Origin: Sphingorhabdus sp. 109
GTDB taxonomy: Bacteria > Pseudomonadota > Alphaproteobacteria > Sphingomonadales > Sphingomonadaceae
NCBI RefSeq assembly: GCF_902506555.1
Contig: NZ_LR732707.1
Location: 2,379,290 to 2,443,289 of the forward strand
Length of the DNA: 64,000 nucleotides
Direction: 5' to 3'
Part shown: piece by piece, positions 34,899 to 42,163 of the stretch
Layout: each line of letters starts with the position of its first letter
Position numbering within the stretch: the first letter of the stretch is position 1
Program-made: the position numbers and the translations under genes
The notes under the pieces: generated by a model
What the model was told of the DNA's origin: nothing
What the model saw: only the letters and a program-made list of their open reading frames with translations
The model's database searches: none

Positions 34899-36367
34899 TA
34901 ACCGCACCCACTGCCATTATCGACGGAGAAGCCATCGCCGGAAGCGGCGCGCCAATCTCCGTTATCGACCCCGCAACCGAAGAGGTTATCGCCGGATTCC
35001 CGGACGCCGAGGACGCACTGGTCGACCGCGCTGTCACATCCGCGCGCGCAGCATTTGAACGCGGCGAGTGGCGGAATATGAGTGTCGCAGAGCGTCAGAA
35101 GATACTGCGCAATTGCGCCGATGCGATTGATGCCGCCGCTGATGAAATCGCCGATCTCGAATGTGCGAACACGGGCATCCCCTATAGTCAGGTTCGCGGT
35201 CGCCAAGTCGGCCGTTCCGCCGACAATTTTCGGTTCTTCGCAGACTATATCGGCCAAATGACGGCGGAGCTCTACGAACAGGATCCGAACTATCTGACCT
35301 TTGTCCGGCGTGAACCGGTAGGCGTAGCCGCACTTATTTCCCCTTGGAACTCACCAATCACGCTGGGCTCGATGAAAGTCGCGTCGGCTATCGCCTTTGG
35401 CAATAGCTGCGTGCTCAAACCAGCCGAACAGGCACCTTTGGCCCTCTCCAAACTGGTTGAAATCATCCAGTCAGCGGGCCTGCCCGAAGGTGTGCTGAAT
35501 CTTGTGAACGGCAATGGCGCGACGGCGGGCGACCGGCTGGTACGTCATCCCGACATTGACTGCATTTCCTTCACCGGCGGTACCGAGACCGGACGACGGA
35601 TTATGACTGCGGCCGGAGAAAACCTGAAACCGACGATCATGGAACTCGGCGGCAAGTCCGCGAATATCATTTTCGAAGACGCCGATTTCGAACAGGCGTT
35701 GGACGGTGCGCTGATCGGCATTTTTACCAACAATGGCCAGCAATGCCTAGCTGGCTCGCGGATTCTCGTCCAGCGCGGCATCGCAAAGCGCTTTATCGAA
35801 GCCTTTGTCGAGCGGGCCAAGGCGATCAGGGTCGGATCGCCGCGTGATGCCTCCACCGAAGTCGGGCCACTCGCCTCAGGACGCCATTATGAGCATGTGA
35901 TGAGCTTCGTTCCCGAAGCGAGCAATAATGGGGCCAATTTGCTGGCCGGCGGCAAACGCGCCGCTGCCTTCGACAAGGGCTTCTATTTCGAACCGACCAT
36001 TGCCTTGGTCGAATCCAATGACCACCGTCTGTGTCAGGATGAAATCTTCGGGCCATTTGCGTCGGTGCAGATCTTCGATACTGCAGAAGAAGCCTATGCC
36101 ATCGCCAACCGGTCTCGTTTTGGTCTGGTCGGTTATGTCTGGTCGCAGAATATCGCCACCGTCATGGAGGCCCAGGCAAAAATCTCTGCTGGCACGGTCT
36201 GGTGCAACACTCCAATGATGCGCGAATTGCGCGCACCCTTCGGCGGCTTTCGCGAGTCAGGTGTTGGAGCCGAGGGCGGTCGCGCAGCAGAGGCTTTCTA
36301 CATGCACCAAAAAACAGTCAGCATGCCATGCAAGCCGTTGACCCTTACAAAGCTCGGCAAGGGATAA
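34895..36367 (+). CDS. Aldehyde dehydrogenase (muconic semialdehyde dehydrogenase-like)
   Basis: 490 residues, normal for the family. Catalytic residues are N152 (SPWNSPITLG), E250 (MELGGKSANIIFE) and C284 (GQQCLAGSRI). NAD binding runs through VLKPAEQAP and FTGGTETGRR. Its nearest theme is 2-hydroxymuconic or 5-carboxymethyl-2-hydroxymuconic semialdehyde dehydrogenases of aromatic ring-cleavage routes. The ATG at 34895 overlaps the preceding stop; a longer frame at 34841 is out of register with the family N-terminus. Confidence 0.9.
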   Translation: MITAPTAIIDGEAIAGSGAPISVIDPATEEVIAGFPDAEDALVDRAVTSARAAFERGEWRNMSVAERQKILRNCADAIDAAADEIADLECANTGIPYSQVRGRQVGRSADNFRFFADYIGQMTAELYEQDPNYLTFVRREPVGVAALISPWNSPITLGSMKVASAIAFGNSCVLKPAEQAPLALSKLVEIIQSAGLPEGVLNLVNGNGATAGDRLVRHPDIDCISFTGGTETGRRIMTAAGENLKPTIMELGGKSANIIFEDADFEQALDGALIGIFTNNGQQCLAGSRILVQRGIAKRFIEAFVERAKAIRVGSPRDASTEVGPLASGRHYEHVMSFVPEASNNGANLLAGGKRAAAFDKGFYFEPTIALVESNDHRLCQDEIFGPFASVQIFDTAEEAYAIANRSRFGLVGYVWSQNIATVMEAQAKISAGTVWCNTPMMRELRAPFGGFRESGVGAEGGRAAEAFYMHQKTVSMPCKPLTLTKLGKG

Positions 36368-36372
36368 ATGGC

Positions 36373-36861
36373 ATGACGAAACTACAGGACGAAATTTCGG
36401 CTTTTCTCGACACTTATTTCGAGGCGTGGAACGGCTATGATGTGCCTGCCATGCGTTCATTGTGGGATGAGAGCGAAGAGAATGCGACCTATCTCGCCGA
36501 GGAATGCAAACCGCATCACGGATGGGACGAGATACTTGCCTATTGGGGAGTCGACCGCTCGAAATCCGAACGACTACTGACGTGGCATGATCTTCATGTC
36601 ACCGAAGCGAGCAACGATATTGTGATCGCCTTCTTTCATGCAAACTGGAGCACCTATATCCCGGACAACCGGCTCTACCCCAAGCCATTTGGCGGACCGG
36701 TCCGGATCACAATGGTGCTGCGCAAGACAACGACCGGTTGGCGCGCCATCCATTACGCAGAATCGCCGCTAGCATCGCTCATCCAGATGCGCGCAACGCA
36801 TGAAGCGGCAGTCGATCCGTTACTCCACGAGCGACTGGCCGCGAAAGGTATCCTTTACTAA
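36373..36861 (+). CDS. SnoaL/NTF2-like protein
   Basis: 162 residues with an NTF2-like cone fold: ISAFLDTYFEAWNGYDVPAMRSLWDESEENATYLAEE, then VDRSKSERLLTWHDLHVTEASNDIVIAFFHANWSTYIP and VRITMVLRKTTTGWRAIHYAESPL. The family covers small isomerases, dehydratases and dioxygenase subunits, so no reaction can be named. It starts five bases after the aldehyde dehydrogenase stop. A longer frame from 36202 would run inside that gene and is unlikely. Confidence 0.83.
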   Translation: MTKLQDEISAFLDTYFEAWNGYDVPAMRSLWDESEENATYLAEECKPHHGWDEILAYWGVDRSKSERLLTWHDLHVTEASNDIVIAFFHANWSTYIPDNRLYPKPFGGPVRITMVLRKTTTGWRAIHYAESPLASLIQMRATHEAAVDPLLHERLAAKGILY

Positions 36862-36893
36862 TCCGATCTTCCTATCGCAACGGAAAAGCGAAC

Positions 36894-37445
36894 ATGACCA
36901 CCACACTTCAGACCATCCCGCTCAAAACGATTGACGGCAAAGAGACCAGCCTCGCCGATTATGCAGGCTCCGTTCTGCTCATTGTCAACACCGCCTCGAA
37001 ATGCGGGCTCACCTTACAATATGAGGGTCTTGAAGCATTGTATCGCGCGCATAAGGAGAAGGGCTTCGTCATTCTCGGTTTCCCGGCCAATAATTTCCTC
37101 GCTCAAGAGCCTGGCACCGAACAGGAAATTGCTGAATTCTGCACGCTAACCTATGATGTCAGTTTTCCGATGTTCTCGAAAATCAGCGTCGCCGGTGATG
37201 ATCGCCATCCGCTCTATGATGCCCTAACCGCCGAGCAACCCGAAGCGATGAGCCCCAATGGCAATGCCATGCGCAACCGTCTGGCGAGCAAAGACTTACC
37301 GATCTGGGATGCTCCGGAAGTCCTGTGGAATTTCGAGAAATTCCTTGTATCACGCGAAGGCAAAGTCGTTGCCCGGTTTATGCCGGACACGTCGCCTGAC
37401 GATCCAGCTATGGTCGCCGCTATAGAGAGCTATCTCACACAGTAG
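36894..37445 (+). CDS. Glutathione peroxidase
   Basis: 183 residues with the family signature NTASKCGLTLQYEGLEALY (Cys37), GFPANNFLAQEPGTEQEIAEFC and a conserved LWNFEKFLVSREGKVVARFMPDTSP end. It reduces peroxides with glutathione or thioredoxin and probably protects against side products of the flavin enzymes encoded upstream. It has a purine-rich SD (GGAAAAGCG) and is the last gene of the rightward operon. Confidence 0.92.
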   Translation: MTTTLQTIPLKTIDGKETSLADYAGSVLLIVNTASKCGLTLQYEGLEALYRAHKEKGFVILGFPANNFLAQEPGTEQEIAEFCTLTYDVSFPMFSKISVAGDDRHPLYDALTAEQPEAMSPNGNAMRNRLASKDLPIWDAPEVLWNFEKFLVSREGKVVARFMPDTSPDDPAMVAAIESYLTQ

Positions 37446-37740
37446 ATCTTCTTCTAAGACATTTTCGCGCTACTGGGTATCGACGACGACTCTCGTGCGT
37501 AAGTTTCGCAAGTTTGGTCGGTGTTACACTGGAACGGATTGGATGAAAAACAAAGCGGCTAGTCTGCTCCCGCAGTAATTGCGGTCGTTCCCGCTGGGCA
37601 ACTACCTTGTCTGCTGTGCGCCTCCACATAATACGTAGTCATTCGAGATAATAATTGCTGAAAGCGGACATCCTCTTGGCCCATTCCGGCCAAGAGAATG
37701 ACAATGACCTACTCAAAATTTGATCCAGCTGCGCAAAACC
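37446..37740. other. Non-coding stretch with a 9-bp hairpin
   Basis: No gene seen. A perfect inverted repeat sits at 37673-37696: arms CTCTTGGCC and GGCCAAGAG around CATTCC. It may be a terminator-like structure at the edge of the decayed acyl-CoA synthetase. Confidence 0.35.
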
Positions 37741-38030
37741 GGCAATTGCTGATCAAATGCCCGGCGATGAGCTTGTCCGCCTATCTCAGCGCGCTTTGGA
37801 CAATACGGCTTTTGCCTTCGCCCGGCATCATCTGCACCACCGCCTTCACTTCTTCACCCAGATCGATATTGGGCACGCCAAAAACTGCAGCATCCACGAC
37901 CAGAGGATGCTCGATAAGAAGATTTTCACATTCCTGCGGCTAAATATTCACGCCGCCGGAAATGATCACGAAGGTCTTGCGGTCGGTCAGATGGACAAAG
38001 CCGTCTTCATGGACATTTTGGGCCGTTAGC
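37741..38030 (-). pseudogene. Remnant of an acyl-CoA synthetase (AMP-binding, C-terminal part)
   Basis: Read on the minus strand, about 38015-37750 gives VHEDGFVHLTDRKTFVIISG, then GVNI, a stop, PQECENLLIEHPLVVDAAVFG and VPNIDLGEEVKAVVQMMPGEG. This is the C-terminal adenylate-forming domain of long-chain acyl-CoA synthetases. A TAG replaces the expected Tyr in GVNIYPQE. After GEGKSRIVQSALR the frame breaks at another stop, and the conserved final domain is missing. No N-terminal part is present. The gene is dead. Confidence 0.82.
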
Positions 38031-38094
38031 GGACTGGCCGCATTTCAACTGCAACACCGAAAAAGCAGACGTTGACGCACAATAAATATATCAG

Positions 38095-38108
38095 TATATC
38101 ATGATATA
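38095..38108. promoter_or_regulatory. Palindrome over the arsR start codon, probable ArsR site
   Basis: TATATCATGATATA is a perfect 14-base palindrome whose last base is the first base of the arsR ATG. The half-site ATATCA also occurs as a tandem repeat just before it (38086-38101). No SD precedes the ATG, so the mRNA may be leaderless. Confidence 0.5.
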
Positions 38109-38440
38109 TGGATAATAAAGATGCCCTAAATGCCTTCGCGGCGCTTAGCCAAGTTACCCGGCTCAATGTTTTCCGCCTGCTCGTCAAGACTGGAGAGGAA
38201 GGTATGCTTGCGGGTGATATCAGCGATGCACTCGACGTGCGCCAGAACACTATGTCGGCCAATCTTTCGATCCTTACGCAATCTGGACTTGTCAGGAATG
38301 AGCGCCAAGGCAGAAGCATCCGCTATTTTGCCGATATGAACGGAGTGAGAGGACTGCTCGCCTTCCTGATGGAAGACTGCTGCGGCGGTCATCCAGGACT
38401 TTGCCAACCGGTGATCAATGAAATCGCCTGTGCCTGTTAG
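38108..38440 (+). CDS. arsR: ArsR-family arsenic-responsive repressor
   Basis: 110 residues with an ArsR winged helix: [69 protein letters not shown]. Cysteines at the C-terminus ([10 protein letters not shown] and CAC) may bind arsenite. This differs from the classical ELCVCDL site in the recognition helix, which is absent here; C-terminal sites occur in other ArsR subgroups. It heads the ars operon. Confidence 0.9.
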   Translation: MDNKDALNAFAALSQVTRLNVFRLLVKTGEEGMLAGDISDALDVRQNTMSANLSILTQSGLVRNERQGRSIRYFADMNGVRGLLAFLMEDCCGGHPGLCQPVINEIACAC

Positions 38441-38577
38441 GACTTTGCTTTGCCCTTTTCGGCTTAAACTCTGGCACGGCGCTCGCAACGGTGGCTGGAG
38501 TTCTGGTCGAAGTGCCGATGATGCTCTCGCTGGTCGCGATTGCCAACCGCACCCGCAATGCCTTCCCCCAGCAATAA
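38441..38577 (+). pseudogene. acr3: C-terminal stub of an Acr3 arsenite permease
   Basis: The only open sequence between arsR and arsC reads [20 protein letters not shown] then [20 protein letters not shown] and a stop. That is the last transmembrane helix and tail of Acr3 exporters. It begins directly after the arsR stop with no start codon, so a deletion has removed roughly the first 300 codons. No other arsenite exporter gene is seen in the window. Confidence 0.8.
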
Positions 38578-38587
38578 AGGACAGCCG

Positions 38588-39457
38588 ATGAGAATTCTCT
38601 TTTTGTGTGTCGCCAATTCTGCACGCAGCCAAATGGCCGAAGGGCTCGCCCGCCAACGCTTTGGCGACCGAGCCGAAATTGCCAGCGCAGGATCGCAGCC
38701 GACGAAGCTCAATCCCTATGCCATTGAGGCGATGGCGGAGAGCGGCGTCGACATTAGCGGCCATAGCTCCAAGTCCGTAGATGGTATGAATGCCGCCGAT
38801 TTTGACTATGTCATCACGCTATGCGCCGAAGAAATTTGTCCGGTTATACCTGGTGCAACCAAGCGGCTGCATTGGCCGATCGATGATCCGGCGAGTGATG
38901 ATCCAAGCCTGACTCCAGAAGATCTGCGCACCCGTTTTGCTGCGGCGCGGGACAATATCTATACTCGTATTGCGGTTCTGGAGGCGCTGATCGACGTGCC
39001 GCAGGGGCCAAAGTCGCAAGAGTTCCACGCCAGTATCAGGGTCGGAGATCTTCCGAAAAGCACTCGCTTTTACAGTTGGCTGCTTGACGTAATGCCAAAA
39101 GAATGGACGCATCGCTTCGCGACATTCATCCGGCCAGACCTTAATTTGAATTTCGTGCTGCTTGTTTCCGACGGCAAGTCGCTCCACCATGACACGCTTT
39201 ATCACCTTGGACTGGATGCTGGGTCGAAGGCAGCCGTTATTGACGCCTATGACCGTGCGCTGAAAATGGGCGCCGAAGTCTTCAAGCCGCCTCGGACCAC
39301 TTGGCGCGGCACGCCCCTACATGAATTGTGGCTAAAGGACCCGGATGGCAATTTAATCGAACTCTATGCCCGGCTGACCAACGCCGAACTCGCAAATATG
39401 CCCGATGACAAGACCGAGGAATATCTGATCCCCGGAACGGAGCCAAGCCATGCTTGA
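38588..39457 (+). CDS. arsC: Arsenate reductase (LMW phosphatase type) fused to a VOC domain
   Basis: 289 residues. Residues 1-135 are a low-molecular-weight phosphatase-type ArsC: loop C7-VANSA-R13, and HWPIDDPAS with the acid near 99. Residues 145-265 are a VOC domain ([21 protein letters not shown], then [21 protein letters not shown]) like the ArsI/CadI set, though without the cysteines ArsI uses to hold arsenicals. The phosphatase part reduces arsenate to arsenite; the second domain is of unknown use. ATG 38588 was chosen. It overlaps the OsmC gene by 8 bases. Confidence 0.88.
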   Translation: MRILFLCVANSARSQMAEGLARQRFGDRAEIASAGSQPTKLNPYAIEAMAESGVDISGHSSKSVDGMNAADFDYVITLCAEEICPVIPGATKRLHWPIDDPASDDPSLTPEDLRTRFAAARDNIYTRIAVLEALIDVPQGPKSQEFHASIRVGDLPKSTRFYSWLLDVMPKEWTHRFATFIRPDLNLNFVLLVSDGKSLHHDTLYHLGLDAGSKAAVIDAYDRALKMGAEVFKPPRTTWRGTPLHELWLKDPDGNLIELYARLTNAELANMPDDKTEEYLIPGTEPSHA

Positions 39458-39854
39458 ATATAGTGTAACCGCCCACCGAATCGACGATCATGGTAGCCTT
39501 GCCGAGACGAAGCAGGCGCAGATAACGCTCGATACGGACATGAAAGGCCGCGCGGATGCCTTCAATCCTGCGGAGCTGTTCCTCGCCTCCCTTGCTGCCT
39601 GCATGATCAAAGGCATTGAGCGGGTGACGCCGATGTTGGAGTTCGATCTGCAAGGGGTCGTGGTCAAACTGCACGGCATCCGACAGGACAGCCCGCCAAA
39701 GATGGCTTCAATCGGCTATGAGATCATCGTCGAAACAAGCGAGAATGAACGACGACTCGACCTGCTACACAAGAATATTCGAAAATTCGGCACCATCTCA
39801 AATACGGTTGCCGAAGCGACCAACCTCGAAGGCACGATACGGAGGAGCGAATGA
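39450..39854 (+). CDS. OsmC-family protein
   Basis: 134 residues of the OsmC/Ohr fold: [28 protein letters not shown] with the conserved Cys in LAACM. The second active cysteine of true Ohr enzymes is not obvious. It may reduce peroxides or act in thiol stress within the ars operon. Confidence 0.87.
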   Translation: MLEYSVTAHRIDDHGSLAETKQAQITLDTDMKGRADAFNPAELFLASLAACMIKGIERVTPMLEFDLQGVVVKLHGIRQDSPPKMASIGYEIIVETSENERRLDLLHKNIRKFGTISNTVAEATNLEGTIRRSE

Positions 39855-39985
39855 GCCGCCTCGCTACCGAACGTCTTTTCGCTTCGCGTATGGGCTCGTT
39901 ACTGGGCCGAGGCTGCGATTATGTTCTCCTTTGTTGCCTTTGCCAAAAGGACGAAGCACTAGTGTCCAATTAACGGAGATACGGC
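39855..39985 (+). other. Short gap with an orphan open stretch ending RYWAEAAIMFSFVAFAKRTK
   Basis: From the OsmC stop to TAG 39959 the frame that begins AASLPNVFSLRVWAR is open without a start codon and looks like the end of a membrane protein. It may be another broken gene of the operon. I cannot name it. Confidence 0.3.
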
Positions 39986-40408
39986 ATGAGCGTAGTAATT
40001 TACCACAATCCCGATTGCGGCACATCGCGCAATGTGTTGGCCATCATCAAAGCATCCGGTGAAGCGCCTGTTATTATTGAGTATCTAAAAACAGGCTGGA
40101 CACGTCCCCAGCTTTTGGGCTTGTTCGCCGCTGCCGATTTAACACCGCGCACGGCGCTTCGAACGACAAAATCTCCCGCAGACGAGTTAGGCCTGCTTGA
40201 CCCTTCTGTAAACGACGAGGCGCTTCTTGATGCGATGTTGGAGCATCCCGTGCTTGTCAACTGCCCCATCGTTTGTTCGCCAAAAGGCGTGCGGCTTTGC
40301 CATCCTAGCGAGGCCGTGCTGGATCTTCTGCAAAGCCTGCCTCCCGGCCCGATGGAAAAAGAGGATGGCTCGCCGCTGATTGATGCGGAGGGAAATCGAG
40401 TTGACTGA
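39986..40408 (+). CDS. arsC: Arsenate reductase (glutaredoxin-dependent type)
   Basis: 140 residues of the ArsC/Spx fold. The catalytic site [10 protein letters not shown] (Cys11) and the arginine-containing [20 protein letters not shown] region are both present. It reduces arsenate with glutaredoxin and glutathione, a chemistry distinct from the phosphatase-type enzyme upstream, so the operon keeps two ArsC classes. GGAG lies eight bases before the ATG. Confidence 0.93.
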   Translation: MSVVIYHNPDCGTSRNVLAIIKASGEAPVIIEYLKTGWTRPQLLGLFAAADLTPRTALRTTKSPADELGLLDPSVNDEALLDAMLEHPVLVNCPIVCSPKGVRLCHPSEAVLDLLQSLPPGPMEKEDGSPLIDAEGNRVD

Positions 40409-41111
40409 TACTCCGAATCTCGAAGAACAACATTTCCGACCAATCGACGAAGAACGCCTATTGTCGCCAGAGCGGGCAACGCATGCTCCGCGCATTTTAC
40501 TGCTTTATGGTTCTCTCAGAGAACGTTCTTTCAGCCGATTGATGACGGAGGAAGCAGCTCGCATCCTGACGCGGCTCGGAGCCGAAGCGCGGACCTATTC
40601 GCCTTCTGGCCTGCCGCTACCAGATGACGCGGAGTCAAATCATCCGAAGGTCCAGGAACTGCGTGATCTGATGGCTTGGTGCGAAGGCATGGTGTGGTGT
40701 TCACCTGAGAGGCACGGCGCGATGACAGGCATCATGAAAACACAGATTGACTGGATACCGCTGTCGCTTGGCGGCGTCAGGCCGACACAGGGTAAGACAT
40801 TGGCTGTGATGCAGGTCAGTGGCGGGTCGCAGAGCTTCAACGCGGTGAACCAGCTTCGTATCCTTGGTCGCTGGATGCGATTGTTGACCATTCCTAACCA
40901 GTCTTCCACTCCCAAAGCATTTCTGGAGTTTGATGAGGCAGGGAGGATGAAGCCTTCACCCTTCTACGACCGGATGGTCGATGTCATGGAAGAGTTGACG
41001 AAGTTTACTTTGCTGACCCGAAATAACAAAGATTACCTGTTGGAACGTTATAGCGAGCGCAAGGAAAGTGCAGCTGAACTATCCCAGAGGGTAAACCAAA
41101 AGGCCATTTGA
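40401..41111 (+). CDS. arsH: ArsH organoarsenical flavoprotein
   Basis: About 236 residues, the usual ArsH length. The FMN-binding loop [20 protein letters not shown] is followed by [24 protein letters not shown], both diagnostic of ArsH NADPH-FMN reductases that oxidise trivalent methylarsenicals. The start is probably TTG 40401 (GGAGG 9 bases upstream, overlapping the arsC stop); ATG 40383 is in frame. Confidence 0.92.
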   Translation: MTDTPNLEEQHFRPIDEERLLSPERATHAPRILLLYGSLRERSFSRLMTEEAARILTRLGAEARTYSPSGLPLPDDAESNHPKVQELRDLMAWCEGMVWCSPERHGAMTGIMKTQIDWIPLSLGGVRPTQGKTLAVMQVSGGSQSFNAVNQLRILGRWMRLLTIPNQSSTPKAFLEFDEAGRMKPSPFYDRMVDVMEELTKFTLLTRNNKDYLLERYSERKESAAELSQRVNQKAI

Positions 41112-41362
41112 TTGCAGCTCGACCGATCGAGCGCGAGTAAATAGTGCGTGTGGAATAGCAACCATCAGCACAATCTTCGACCTTGGGAATGACGTCTCCT
41201 GACGGCATTTCAGTCTGCCCAGATCTGGACCGGTTACGGAATGTCTGCATTTAACCTTGCAACCCCGACACAGCAGCCGTCGTAACTCATATTTCAGGAA
41301 CTTCTGCTTCAGCCCCGATTGCGGATGATCCAAGTCCAAACTTGATCACCGCAGAGCTGTCG

Positions 41363-42163
41363 TTAACAGAATGGCGCTCGAGTCGGTACTGGCTGTGTAC
41401 ATGCAAAGTCCAGATCGCTTGCTGGTCGCCGCTGTCTTGCCGCTTCGCCAATCAGCATCAGGGCGGGGCCATCTCCCAAGGCAGATTTCGCTGAAAGTGC
41501 CAACAGATCAAGGCGGGTGCTGAATTGACGCTCTTCGGGAAGGCTGGCGTTTTCTATCAGAAGCACGGGGGTGTCTGCGGGCAAGCCAGCCGCAACAAGC
41601 TGGCGTGAAATGGTCGCTGCTGCGCCTTTGCCCATATAGATTGCTAGCGTTGCCTTGGGATCCGCCAGCGCCTGCCAATCGAGATCAAGCTCGTCGCCCG
41701 CTTTTGCGTGGGCGGTTACAAATATCAGCTTGCGGGCGAGACCGCGCAAGGTCAGCGATATTCCGGCACTTGCAGCGGCGGCTGATGCGGCAGTTATGCC
41801 GGGGCAGATGTGACAGGCAATGCCATGTGTGGCGAGCGCATCCATTTCCTCTGCCGCACGACCAAAAATCCCTACATCGCCGCCTTTCAGGCGAACCACT
41901 CGTTCTCCCGCCAATGCAGCGTCAACCAGCATGTCGTTAATGCTGCGCTGGTCTTTGGAATGGCGGCCGGATCGCTTGCCAACAGGAACAAGTCTCGCGG
42001 AGAGCGGTGCAAGTTCCAGCACGCCTTTACCAACAAGGGCGTCATAAAAGATGACGCTGGCAGCGCGGATCAGTTTCTCGGCCTTGCGAGTCAAAAGATC
42101 CGGATCGCCGGGACCTGCGCCGACTAGCCATATGGTTCCGGGCGGGATGATAGCTTCGGTCAT
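41363..42163 (-). CDS. cobA: Uroporphyrinogen-III C-methyltransferase
   Basis: 266 residues. SUMT signature GTIWLVGAGPGDPDLLTRKAEKLIRAASVIFYDALV, the GDVGIFGRAAEEMDAL loop, ICPGITAASAAAA and AIYMGKGAAATISRQL. It makes precorrin-2 for sirohaem, the cofactor of the nitrite reductase encoded upstream. ATG 42163 overlaps the nasA stop (ATGA), the last gene of the nitrate operon. The lead-in to 42235 is out of frame with the family. Confidence 0.93.
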   Translation of the reverse strand: MTEAIIPPGTIWLVGAGPGDPDLLTRKAEKLIRAASVIFYDALVGKGVLELAPLSARLVPVGKRSGRHSKDQRSINDMLVDAALAGERVVRLKGGDVGIFGRAAEEMDALATHGIACHICPGITAASAAAASAGISLTLRGLARKLIFVTAHAKAGDELDLDWQALADPKATLAIYMGKGAAATISRQLVAAGLPADTPVLLIENASLPEERQFSTRLDLLALSAKSALGDGPALMLIGEAARQRRPASDLDFACTQPVPTRAPFC

